Origin: Erythrobacter sp. UBA3075
GTDB lineage: Bacteria; Pseudomonadota; Alphaproteobacteria; Sphingomonadales; Sphingomonadaceae
Reading direction: 5' to 3'
Length of the DNA: 5,974 bases
Assembly: GCA_002367375.1 (NCBI GenBank)
Contig: DFBR01000112.1
Coordinates: 17,230 to 23,203, forward strand
Positions 1 to 5,974 of the stretch are shown piece after piece (the first letter of the stretch is position 1; each line of letters opens with the position of its first letter). Both the position numbers and the translations under genes were made by a program. The notes beneath the pieces were generated by a model. That model was not told where the DNA came from and did not search any database. It saw only the letters and a list, made by a program, of their open reading frames with translations.

Positions 1-609
1 GCCATCAGCTTCTTCTGGACCATCGGCTCGGTGCTGTTCATCCAGTTCCCGCCGCTGGCGAAGAACGTGCTCTACGCTGATCCCAAGGTCGCAAGCCTGT
101 TTCTGGTGTTCTTCTCGATTGGCGTTGCTATCGGATCGGTAGCGGTCAATTTGTTGCTCAAGGGACGCGTTTCCGCGCGCTATTCGCCAATTTCCGTGCT
201 GCTGATGGGCGCGATGGTGACGCTGTTTTATTTCGTGTGCCGCGCGTGGAACGCGATGCTGACCGACGATGCGCTAATGAACATCACGACATTCCTGTCT
301 TACCCACTCGCATGGGCAGTGCTCGGCAGCCTGCTGCTGATCGCGATTTTCGGCGGGATGTTCGTCGTGCCGCTTTACGCTTTCCTCACCACCAAAGTCC
401 CCGCATCGCAGGCCAGCCGCGCGGTGGCGGCCAACAATATCGTGAATTCCGGGGCGATGGTAGCGGGTTCGCTATTCGCACTGGCGCTTAGCGCAGTGGG
501 CGTGCCTTTGGCGGAGCAATTGCTGCTGAGCGCAGGCATGTGCCTGATCTCAGCGTGGCTGGGCCAACGCCTCTATCACGCCGAAACCGCCGCTGAGCTA
601 GCGGCGTAA
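1..609 (+). CDS. MFS transporter, C-terminal half (5' end outside window)
   Basis: Open from the first base to a TAA stop, giving 202 residues of a larger protein; the true start lies upstream. The fragment is very hydrophobic, with about six membrane segments (roughly residues 1-20, 30-53, 64-83, 102-132, 143-165 and 168-188). This fits TM7-TM12 of a 12-helix major facilitator protein of the inner membrane. The opening stretch, aromatic residues followed by FIQFPPLAKNVL and then a glycine-rich FFSIGVAIGS helix, resembles the MFS domain of the lysophospholipid transporter LplT and of LplT-acyltransferase fusions. That resemblance is from memory, so lysophospholipid transport is only a suggestion. 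The protein ends soon after the last helix, so no acyltransferase domain is fused at its C-terminus. The gene converges on the small - strand gene at 617-820, with 8 bp between the stop codons. Confidence 0.82.
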   Translation, partial: AISFFWTIGSVLFIQFPPLAKNVLYADPKVASLFLVFFSIGVAIGSVAVNLLLKGRVSARYSPISVLLMGAMVTLFYFVCRAWNAMLTDDALMNITTFLSYPLAWAVLGSLLLIAIFGGMFVVPLYAFLTTKVPASQASRAVAANNIVNSGAMVAGSLFALALSAVGVPLAEQLLLSAGMCLISAWLGQRLYHAETAAELAA

Positions 610-616
610 GCCAAAA

Positions 617-820
617 TCAGGCGAAGAAGGTGAGCGTCGCCACGAAACCGGCGGCATAGGTCGCCAGCACCGTTTCAGCATCCTTGCGCGTCAGGTCAAG
701 GCGCAGGTGCCACGGCACTGTACGCTCAATCTCATTCGCACGATGCACGGTATGCGGCGGGAGGGAAGCCCGGAACGGGTGGCGGGCCGACTCATCGGTA
801 AGGACTAATGCGCGTCTCAT
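617..820 (-). CDS. Small hypothetical protein, 67 aa
   Basis: I do not recognise a family. An ATG (818-820) opens a 67-residue frame ending in TGA (617-619), filling the space between the MFS gene and the divergent enzyme gene. About 47 of the 66 codons after the start end in G or C, as expected of real coding in this genome. It is the only substantial frame here that does not lie over a better gene. The protein is basic and histidine- and arginine-rich at first (MRRALVLTDESARHPFR), then charged (LRLDLTRKDAE). It ends in a hydrophobic stretch, about residues 51-67 (VLATYAAGFVATLTFFA), that could be a short membrane or amphipathic helix. No signal peptide is visible. The ribosome binding site is weak: AAAGGG lies about 13 bases before the ATG. 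It could be a lineage-restricted conserved protein or, less likely, a chance frame. Confidence 0.55.
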   Translation of the reverse strand: MRRALVLTDESARHPFRASLPPHTVHRANEIERTVPWHLRLDLTRKDAETVLATYAAGFVATLTFFA

Positions 821-837
821 GATGTGGTTTTAACCCT

Positions 838-866
838 TTGGTAACCAATTCGGGTATGGCGTTAAT
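838..866 (+). promoter_or_regulatory. Candidate promoter for the thiamine-diphosphate enzyme, with overlapping palindrome
   Basis: TTGGTA (838-843) and GTTAAT (861-866) are separated by exactly 17 bases. Each matches the housekeeping sigma consensus at 4 of 6 positions, so the call is weak. Transcription would begin near 873, leaving a leader of about 75 bases. The -35 box lies inside a perfect 11-bp palindrome, TTGGT-A-ACCAA (838-848), where a repressor could sit. No promoter for the divergent small gene could be assigned with any confidence. Confidence 0.3.
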
Positions 867-947
867 GTTCCTGTCCACAGACGGGACATGTCATGACAAT
901 CCACACCCGGTTGCCGCTGCAACCAGTCGCAGCTAACGCATTTGCCT

Positions 948-2603
948 ATGATCAAGACCGCATCGCGCCTGCTTGTCGATTGCCTTGTTGAACAAGGCTG
1001 TGACCGCATCTTCACCGTGCCGGGGGAGAGTTTTCTTCCTGTGCTCGATTCGCTGGCCGATTGCGGCGCGATTGACACTGTCACTTGCCGTCAGGAAGGC
1101 GGAGTGACCTTCATGGCCTGTGCTGATGGAGCCATGACCGGAAAGCCCGGCGTGGCTTTCGTCACGCGCGGCCCCGGCGCGACCAATGCCAGCATCGGTG
1201 TGCATGTCGCGATGCAGGATTCGCAGCCGATGATCCTGTTTATCGGCGATGTCGACAGCACTATGCGCGACCGCGAAGGCTTTCAGGAAGTGGACTTCCC
1301 GGCCTTTTTCGCGCCAATCGCCAAATGGGCCGCACGGATCGACGATGCCGCACGCATTCCGGAATATATCGCAAGGGCTTGGTCCACGGCGATTTCCGGG
1401 CGGCCCGGTCCGGTTGTTCTCGCTCTGCCCGAGGACATGCTGCACGAAGCAAATATCACCTCTCCCGTGCGTCCTGCAGTGACCCGCCCGGCTCAGGCAC
1501 CCTGCCCCGATGCCATGGGCACGATGATGCGGATGATTGGCGATGCCGCCGCGCCGCTCGCCATCGCCGGGGGTGCTGGCTGGAATGAACGCTCGCGCCA
1601 TTACTTCACCGAATTTGCGGAGCGCATTGGCCTGCCGGTCGCGACATCCTTCCGCCGTCAGGACGCATTGCCGCCATCCTCCAGCGTATACGCGGGCAAC
1701 CTTGGCTATGGGCCAAATCCCAAGCTGACAGAGCGGGTCAAGAATGCCGATCTGCTCCTGGTCGTCGGCGCGCGCATGGGCGAAGCGACAACCGATGGCT
1801 ATGCGCTGGTGACGCCCGATCATCCCGATCAGGCGCTGATCCATGTTCATCCCGATCCTGACGAGCTTGGTAGCGTCTATCGCACCGATCTTGCCCTATG
1901 CGCCGACATGGCTGAATTCGCCGAAAGCGCGGCGCTGTGGGACACAGACGATATCATTCCCTTCGATGCCGGGCCGCAGGCGCATGACGAATGGCTTGCG
2001 TGGAATACACCGCGTGACGATCAGCATTTCGATCTCGATCTGGCCGCCGCCATGCACACAGCGCGCAGGCTGCTCCCCGAAGATGCAATCATCTGTAATG
2101 GCGCGGGCAATTTTGCAGGCTGGTGGCATCGATACTGGCCCTATGCGGGCTTCCCTTCGCAACTCGCCCCCACGGCAGGCGCAATGGGATATGGCGTTCC
2201 GGCGGCTGTTGCTGCGGCGCGCCGTTTCCCAGACCGCTGCGTTGTCGCGGCGGCGGGTGATGGCTGTTTCCTGATGAATGGGCAGGAACTTGCCACCGCT
2301 GCGCAATACGGGCTCAACCTGCTGGTCATCGTGTTCGACAATTCGACCTATGGTACGATTCGGATGCATCAGGAGCGCGAGTTTCCCGGCCGCGAATCCT
2401 CCACCCACCTTGCAAATCCGGACTTTGCCCTGATGGCGCAGAGCTATGGCGGATGGGGCAAGCGGGTTACCACCAATGCGGAATTTGGCGCCGCGCTGGA
2501 GGAAGCGGTGGCAATGGACGGCATTCGCCTGATCCATTGCATCACCGATATCGAACAATTGAGCGCGGGCGGCGCCACGGTCAGCGGCCTGCGCGGGGCG
2601 TAA
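948..2603 (+). CDS. Thiamine-diphosphate-dependent enzyme, acetolactate synthase-like
   Basis: A 551-aa cytoplasmic protein with the three-domain layout of the acetolactate synthase/pyruvate decarboxylase superfamily: N-terminal pyrimidine-binding domain (about 1-170), central domain (about 185-325) and C-terminal diphosphate-binding domain (about 365-530). Visible marks are VPGESF, the catalytic glutamate of CRQEGG (Glu50), VTRGPGATNA, GRPGPVVLALPEDM, and the diphosphate/Mg motif GDG (437-439) ending at Asn465 in FDNSTYG. Reactions in the family join or decarboxylate 2-oxo acids such as pyruvate; the substrate here cannot be read directly. The tryptophan of the GMVRQWQ signature of biosynthetic acetolactate synthases is replaced by His474 (GTIRMHQ), and no small subunit gene (ilvH) follows, so a role in branched-chain amino acid synthesis is doubtful. 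The start is uncertain: ATG at 948 gives the expected short N-terminus, TTG at 942 would add two residues, and neither has a clear ribosome binding site. It converges on the EVE gene, 32 bp away. Confidence 0.88.
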   Translation: MIKTASRLLVDCLVEQGCDRIFTVPGESFLPVLDSLADCGAIDTVTCRQEGGVTFMACADGAMTGKPGVAFVTRGPGATNASIGVHVAMQDSQPMILFIGDVDSTMRDREGFQEVDFPAFFAPIAKWAARIDDAARIPEYIARAWSTAISGRPGPVVLALPEDMLHEANITSPVRPAVTRPAQAPCPDAMGTMMRMIGDAAAPLAIAGGAGWNERSRHYFTEFAERIGLPVATSFRRQDALPPSSSVYAGNLGYGPNPKLTERVKNADLLLVVGARMGEATTDGYALVTPDHPDQALIHVHPDPDELGSVYRTDLALCADMAEFAESAALWDTDDIIPFDAGPQAHDEWLAWNTPRDDQHFDLDLAAAMHTARRLLPEDAIICNGAGNFAGWWHRYWPYAGFPSQLAPTAGAMGYGVPAAVAAARRFPDRCVVAAAGDGCFLMNGQELATAAQYGLNLLVIVFDNSTYGTIRMHQEREFPGRESSTHLANPDFALMAQSYGGWGKRVTTNAEFGAALEEAVAMDGIRLIHCITDIEQLSAGGATVSGLRGA

Positions 2604-2635
2604 AGCAGCGACCGCCGCTTAGCCCATCGACCACC

Positions 2636-3046
2636 CTAGCCCTTCGACATGGCGACAATCTTGTCCCACTCTTCGGGCGTGATTTCCGCAACAGACAGGC
2701 GCGAAAGGCGCACAAGCTCTATGCCCTCAAGCTCAGGGTTGGCCTTGATCGCCTTTAGCGTCACGAAATTGTCGAACGGCTCCACCGGCTTGATCTTCAC
2801 CGTAGGCCACTTGCCCTCAGGATCGGTTGGATCGATCAGCCCGGCCTCGCTTACCGCTGCGATACCGACAATTTCCAAGCCCTCCCTGGAATGGTAGAAA
2901 AAGACGCGGTCGCCGACTTCCATCGCCTTCATGTTGTTGGCCGCGCGGTGATTGCGCACACCATCCCAGATGGTCTCACCATCGCGGTTCAGATCATCCC
3001 ACGAGTACTTGAACGGTTCCGATTTCATCAGCCAATGGTTGGGCAA
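2636..3046 (-). CDS. EVE domain-containing protein
   Basis: A single EVE domain (PUA-like fold, related to human THYN1) fills the whole 136-residue protein, the usual size for stand-alone members. It shows the N-terminal signature HWLMKSEP (residues 4-11) with YSW just after, WDGVRNHRAANNM (27-39), the strand VGDRVFFYHS (44-53), VGIA, and a KWPTVKI-type strand. EVE domains are known to bind modified bases, notably 5-methylcytosine-type DNA, in a pocket; some are fused to nucleases, but here the domain is alone and nothing nearby suggests defence. The start chosen is TTG (3044-3046) because AAGGAGG (3052-3058) sits five bases upstream, and it puts the signature at the very N-terminus as in relatives. 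An in-frame ATG at 3098-3100 would add 18 residues (MRQASRRANR...) that do not look like the family. The gene is divergent from the GGDEF-EAL gene. Confidence 0.88.
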   Translation of the reverse strand: MPNHWLMKSEPFKYSWDDLNRDGETIWDGVRNHRAANNMKAMEVGDRVFFYHSREGLEIVGIAAVSEAGLIDPTDPEGKWPTVKIKPVEPFDNFVTLKAIKANPELEGIELVRLSRLSVAEITPEEWDKIVAMSKG

Positions 3047-3051
3047 AGGTT

Positions 3052-3058
3052 CCTCCTT
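3052..3058 (-). promoter_or_regulatory. Ribosome binding site deciding the EVE start
   Basis: On the - strand this reads AAGGAGG, a near-perfect Shine-Dalgarno sequence, five bases before TTG (3044-3046). It lies inside the longer reading frame that starts with ATG at 3100, and so argues for the internal TTG as the true start. Confidence 0.7.
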
Positions 3059-3082
3059 GTTATGCACCACGCGATTAGCGCG

Positions 3083-3114
3083 TCGAGAAGCCTGCCGCAA
3101 TTAACCGATAATTG
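3083..3114 (+). promoter_or_regulatory. Candidate promoter and operator-like palindrome upstream of the GGDEF-EAL gene
   Basis: GATAAT (3107-3112) matches the -10 consensus at 5 of 6 positions, and TCGAGA (3083-3088) lies 18 bases before it, matching the -35 consensus at 4 of 6. Transcription would start near 3119, about 22 bases before the ATG at 3141. The -10 box lies in a perfect inverted repeat, CAATTA (3098-3103), five bases, TAATTG (3109-3114). A dimeric regulator bound here would block this promoter and could also affect the divergent EVE gene. The palindrome is seen directly; its function is inferred. Confidence 0.35.
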
Positions 3115-3140
3115 AACTTGTTAGCGGATAAGCAAATCGG

Positions 3141-4826
3141 ATGATTAAGGGCACCCAACCTTTGGAAAAGACGATTGAAACCAGCGGAAGAGGTTTGGGC
3201 GGGGCGTTGAAGGCCGCGGACCGAGACCTGCTGACGCTCGGCATCGCTATTGCGGCAGTTATCCTGTTCGTTGGCACTGGCGGCACGATCATGCCGCAAA
3301 TCGTCCGGTCATGGATGGGTCAGGGCACTGCGCCAGACATGTTGCTGACCAATGCCGTCCTGCTGAACATTGCCCTGCTGATCTTCGGCTGGAGGCGCTA
3401 CAATGATCTGCATAAGGAAATGCTCGAGCGTCGCCAGGCTGAAGAACGCGCGCGTCAGCTGGCCGAACGCGATCCACTGACCGGTTGTCTGAACCGCCGC
3501 AGCGGCCCACCTGCCATTGATGCACTCATCCGCAAATCGCGCGAGCAGCAGCAGGAAGTTGCTGTGTTGATGATCGACATCGACAATTTCAAGCAGATCA
3601 ACGACCTCAATGGCCACCGTACTGGCGACCACGTTCTCACGACTATCGCCAAGCGAATCGAAGCGGAGCTACCGCAAGACAGCGTGCTGATCCGCATTGG
3701 CGGAGACGAATTCGCATGCGCCTTGCCGTTCCATTATCACACGCGCGACCGTGTCGATGGGATGGCCGACTCGATCATCGCCAGAGTTTCCACACCAGTC
3801 GAAGACACCGAAGCGCATATCGAGACGACCATTTCGCTCGGCCTCACGCATACCGATCCCCACAGCGACACCATCGCGACGGCCGACAGGCTGATCCACT
3901 GCGCGGATATTGCGATGTATCATGCGAAAAAGCGTGGCCGGAACCGCCATTATTGGTTCGAGACGCAGATGGAGGACGAGCTGCGCTACCGGAGCGAAAT
4001 GGAAGCCGGTATCCGCGAAGGGCTCAAGAACGATGAATTCGTGCCCTATTACGAGCAGCAGATTGACTTGGAGACAGGCGATCTTGTCGGGTTCGAAATG
4101 CTCGCGCGCTGGCATTCCGAGAAATTCGGCCTCGTCAGCCCTGAGATTTTCATACCAATCGCCGAAGACATGGATTTGATCGGCAACCTTTCCGAAAGCC
4201 TGATCCGCAAGGCCTTGGACGATGCCAGCGAGTGGGCCGCATCCATCTCACTCTCCGTCAATATATCGCCGGTGCAATTGCGCGACCCGTGGTTCGCGCA
4301 GAAATTGCTGCACATCTTGTTCGATAGCGGCTTTCCCCCGCATCGGCTGGAAGTTGAGATCACCGAAAGCTGCCTGCATGAAAATGTCGGCGCGGTCCGT
4401 TCAATCGTCACCAGCCTGAAGAATCAGGGCATTCGCATCAGCCTCGACGATTTCGGCACCGGCTATTCCAGCCTGTCACAATTGCGCTCGCTACCGTTCG
4501 ACCGGCTGAAGATCGACCGCAGCTTTGTGACCGAGATCGCTGCCGAGGAAGTAAGCGGAGAATTGGTCCGGGCGATTGTTTCGCTGGGCAAAGGTCTTTC
4601 CCTGCCCGTCACCGCAGAAGGTATCGAGAACGGACACGTGCTCGAGAAACTGCGCGGTCTTGGTGAGATCGAAGGTCAAGGCTACTTCTATGGTCGGCCT
4701 GAAGATGCTGCGACGACGCGCGAACGCCTCGCTGCACTCAACCTGCTGGCGAAGAGCGCTGCGCCTGTTCGCGATAAGACCGGCCCCGCAGGTCAGCCGA
4801 CCGAAGACCAACGCAAGGCCAGCTGA
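3141..4826 (+). CDS. Membrane-anchored GGDEF-EAL protein (c-di-GMP cyclase/phosphodiesterase)
   Basis: A 561-aa protein predicted to act on the second messenger cyclic di-GMP. Two membrane helices (about 30-50 and 68-84) are followed by a charged, probably coiled linker (85-110), a GGDEF domain (about 109-275) and an EAL domain (about 288-535). There is no PAS, CHASE or receiver domain, so any signal must come through the small membrane part. The cyclase motif is intact: DPLTG (111-115), metal-binding Asp146 in IDIDNF, and GGDEF (187-191). The inhibitory I-site (RxxD upstream of GGDEF) is absent; PxxS (178-181) occupies its place. The EAL catalytic set is also complete: Glu319 (EML instead of EAL, keeping E and L), Asn374, Glu406, Asp436-Asp437 in DDFGTGYSS, Lys457, Glu493 and Gln513. 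Both activities are therefore possible, and which one dominates cannot be read here. The proline-rich, polar tail (about 540-561) looks disordered. No strong ribosome binding site precedes the ATG. Confidence 0.93.
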   Translation: MIKGTQPLEKTIETSGRGLGGALKAADRDLLTLGIAIAAVILFVGTGGTIMPQIVRSWMGQGTAPDMLLTNAVLLNIALLIFGWRRYNDLHKEMLERRQAEERARQLAERDPLTGCLNRRSGPPAIDALIRKSREQQQEVAVLMIDIDNFKQINDLNGHRTGDHVLTTIAKRIEAELPQDSVLIRIGGDEFACALPFHYHTRDRVDGMADSIIARVSTPVEDTEAHIETTISLGLTHTDPHSDTIATADRLIHCADIAMYHAKKRGRNRHYWFETQMEDELRYRSEMEAGIREGLKNDEFVPYYEQQIDLETGDLVGFEMLARWHSEKFGLVSPEIFIPIAEDMDLIGNLSESLIRKALDDASEWAASISLSVNISPVQLRDPWFAQKLLHILFDSGFPPHRLEVEITESCLHENVGAVRSIVTSLKNQGIRISLDDFGTGYSSLSQLRSLPFDRLKIDRSFVTEIAAEEVSGELVRAIVSLGKGLSLPVTAEGIENGHVLEKLRGLGEIEGQGYFYGRPEDAATTRERLAALNLLAKSAAPVRDKTGPAGQPTEDQRKAS

Positions 4827-4861
4827 GCAACCCGCCAATATCGGCTGCGCCATTGCGGTTC

Positions 4862-4882
4862 CCACCTTGCACCACTAGGTGG
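4862..4882 (+). promoter_or_regulatory. dapF ribosome binding site with possible occluding hairpin
   Basis: AGGTGG (4877-4882) lies five bases before the ATG at 4888 and is the likely ribosome binding site of dapF. It can pair perfectly with CCACCT (4862-4867) across a nine-base loop. A competing pairing, CACC (4870-4873) with GGTG (4878-4881), covers the same site. No run of T follows, so this is not a terminator. A regulatory role is inferred only; such a short hairpin could arise by chance. Confidence 0.3.
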
Positions 4883-4887
4883 CGGAC

Positions 4888-5697
4888 ATGCGTATTCCCT
4901 TCGTCAAGATGCACGGACTGGGCAATGATTTCATCGTGCTTGATGCGCGAGAGGACGCTCTGCCCGGGCTGGACGCGGCAATTGTGCGTGCGCTGGCAGA
5001 TCGGCAGCAGGGGATCGGCTGCGACCAGTTGATCGTGCTGGAGCCTGATGCGGATGCAGCCTGCCGGATGCGGATCTACAATCAGGATGGCGGCGAGGTG
5101 GAAGCCTGTGGCAATGCCTCACGCGCGGTTGGAATGCTACTGGGAGAACCCGCCCGGATCGCCACCGCAGGCGGAATGATCGAAACCCGCCCCGATGACG
5201 CTGGTATAGCAGTCGATATGGGCGAGCCGCGCTTTGATTGGGACGCAATCCCCCTCGCCTATGCCATGGACACCATGACCATGCCGCTCGGCTGGGAAGA
5301 ATTGGAACAGCCCGCCGCAGTCAATGTCGGCAATCCGCATGTCGTATTCTTCGTGGAGGACAATGACGCCGTCCGGCTCGACCAGCTCGGCCCGCTGATC
5401 GAACATGACGAACTGTTTCCCGAGCGCATCAACGTCAATGTCGCCAGCGTTGAAGACCGCTCCACAATCCGCCTGCGCGTGTGGGAACGCGGTGCCGGAC
5501 TGACTCGTGCTTGCGGTACCGGAGCCTGCGCCACCGCCGTAGCAGCAATGCGCCGCAATCTCGTCGACCGCGAAGTCACCGTGCATCTGCCCGGCGGCCC
5601 GCTCACCATCGCATGGGGCGAAGACAATCGCATCACCATGACTGGCCCTGCGACCGAGAGTTTTCGCGGCTCTTTCGCATGGGAAGATTACGCATGA
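4888..5697 (+). CDS. dapF: Diaminopimelate epimerase
   Basis: A cytoplasmic, cofactor-independent racemase of 269 aa that converts LL- to meso-diaminopimelate, supplying lysine synthesis and the peptidoglycan cross-linking residue. It opens with the family signature KMHGLGNDFIVLDAR, followed by QQGIGCDQLIVLE. The two catalytic cysteines of the proton-shuttling pair are both present: Cys74 in the first motif (YNQDGGEVEACGNASR) and Cys209 in the second (GLTRACGTGACATA). The phenylalanine-rich end and the length match the family's usual 270-280 residues, so the gene looks complete and functional. ATG at 4888 is chosen because AGGTGG lies five bases before it and MRIPFVKMHG is the usual N-terminus; a GTG at 4879 would add three residues. 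It follows the GGDEF-EAL gene by 61 bases with no clear terminator or promoter between, and its TGA overlaps the next gene's ATG (ATGA, 5694-5697), so it is probably cotranscribed with mtaB. Confidence 0.96.
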   Translation: MRIPFVKMHGLGNDFIVLDAREDALPGLDAAIVRALADRQQGIGCDQLIVLEPDADAACRMRIYNQDGGEVEACGNASRAVGMLLGEPARIATAGGMIETRPDDAGIAVDMGEPRFDWDAIPLAYAMDTMTMPLGWEELEQPAAVNVGNPHVVFFVEDNDAVRLDQLGPLIEHDELFPERINVNVASVEDRSTIRLRVWERGAGLTRACGTGACATAVAAMRRNLVDREVTVHLPGGPLTIAWGEDNRITMTGPATESFRGSFAWEDYA

Positions 5698-5974
5698 GCG
5701 GCGCAGAGGTGATCTCGCTCGGCTGCCGCCTCAACATCGCTGAGAGCGAGCGCATTCGCACACTGGTCGCTGACGAGCCGGATGTGGTGGTTGTGAACAG
5801 CTGCGCCGTCACCATGGAGGCCGTGCGGCAAACGCGCCAAGCCATCCGTAAGGCCCGCCGCGCACGGCCCGATGCGCGCCTGCTCGTCACCGGCTGCGCG
5901 GCAGATATCGAGCGCGATCAGATTTCCGCCATGCCCGAAGTCGATGGTCTGGTGCCCAACACACAGAAGCTGGA
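5694..5974 (+). CDS. mtaB: tRNA t6A37 methylthiotransferase, N-terminal part (3' end outside window)
   Basis: The first 93 codons of a radical-SAM methylthiotransferase, cut by the window edge. MtaB adds a methylthio group to N6-threonylcarbamoyladenosine at position 37 of tRNAs, giving ms2t6A. The N-terminal UPF0004 domain is present with its three cysteines for the auxiliary iron-sulphur cluster: Cys11 in SLGCRLN, Cys37 in VVNSCAVT and Cys68 in VTGCA. LGCRLN and the arginine-rich QTRQAIRKARRARPDARL stretch favour MtaB over the related MiaB and RimO. The radical-SAM CxxxCxxC motif and TRAM domain would lie beyond the window. The ATG overlaps the dapF stop (ATGA), suggesting translational coupling, with GGGAAG (5681-5686) seven bases before it. 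The gap of 26 residues between the first two cysteines is shorter than the mid-thirties I recall for Bacillus MtaB; this may be a lineage trait. Confidence 0.9.
   Translation, partial: MSGAEVISLGCRLNIAESERIRTLVADEPDVVVVNSCAVTMEAVRQTRQAIRKARRARPDARLLVTGCAADIERDQISAMPEVDGLVPNTQKL

Noticed and set aside
838..874. GGAAC followed by GTT on the - strand upstream of the small gene, considered as an EcfG-type stress promoter
   Set aside because: The spacing between the two elements is about 21 bases, longer than the usual 16-17 or so for this sigma factor.
893..991. A 32-codon + strand frame (ATG at 893) overlapping the start of the thiamine-diphosphate enzyme, considered as an attenuator leader peptide
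   Set aside because: It has no run of Leu, Val or Ile codons as in ilv leader peptides, no good ribosome binding site and no terminator/antiterminator structure that I can see.
933..1850. Long - strand frame (305 codons) opposite the thiamine-diphosphate enzyme gene
   Set aside because: It is fully antisense to a clear enzyme gene, the protein is rich in H, R, G and C with no recognisable motif, and long antisense frames are a normal by-product of GC-biased codons. The same holds for the - strand frame at 1896-2558.
2603..2620. Imperfect hairpin (AAGCAGC / GCCGCTT with one mismatch) between the converging enzyme and EVE genes, considered as a terminator
   Set aside because: The stem is short, has an internal A-C mismatch and lacks a T-run on either strand; too weak to call.
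2636..3046. EVE-domain gene as a sign of a defence or restriction island
   Set aside because: The domain is stand-alone and its neighbours are metabolic, signalling and housekeeping genes. No nuclease, methyltransferase, helicase or mobile element is present.
3141..5697. A signalling link between the GGDEF-EAL gene and dapF because they lie on the same strand
   Set aside because: A 61-bp gap separates them and nothing in the sequences ties cyclic di-GMP turnover to diaminopimelate synthesis; adjacency alone is not evidence.

Overview
The window looks like an ordinary chromosomal segment of an alphaproteobacterium, most likely of the order Sphingomonadales (Erythrobacter-like). That placement is an inference from moderately high GC with G/C-ending codons, the style of the proteins, and a dapF-mtaB pair of the kind usual in that group. 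I see no insertion sequence, phage gene, CRISPR array, tRNA, rRNA or change of base composition that would mark an accessory island.

Layout from left to right. The window opens inside a + strand MFS transporter whose last six membrane segments are present. It converges on a small - strand gene of unknown function (67 aa), leaving 8 bp between the stop codons. A 127-bp divergent spacer holds a weak promoter candidate and several short palindromes. It leads into a + strand thiamine-diphosphate enzyme of the acetolactate-synthase superfamily. That gene converges on a - strand EVE-domain protein, whose best start is a TTG behind a near-perfect Shine-Dalgarno sequence. A 94-bp divergent spacer with a perfect 6+6 bp palindrome separates it from a + strand membrane-anchored GGDEF-EAL protein, predicted to make and/or break cyclic di-GMP. 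Last come dapF (diaminopimelate epimerase, lysine and peptidoglycan synthesis) and the first 93 codons of mtaB (tRNA methylthiotransferase), which overlap by ATGA and so probably form one operon.

The genes do not form one pathway. dapF-mtaB is a housekeeping operon, the GGDEF-EAL protein is a signalling enzyme, and the thiamine-diphosphate enzyme stands alone without an acetolactate synthase small subunit. I found no convincing undescribed system. The points most worth a second look are the uncertain substrate of the thiamine-diphosphate enzyme, operator-like palindromes in both divergent spacers, a possible hairpin over the dapF ribosome binding site, and the small uncharacterised - strand gene.
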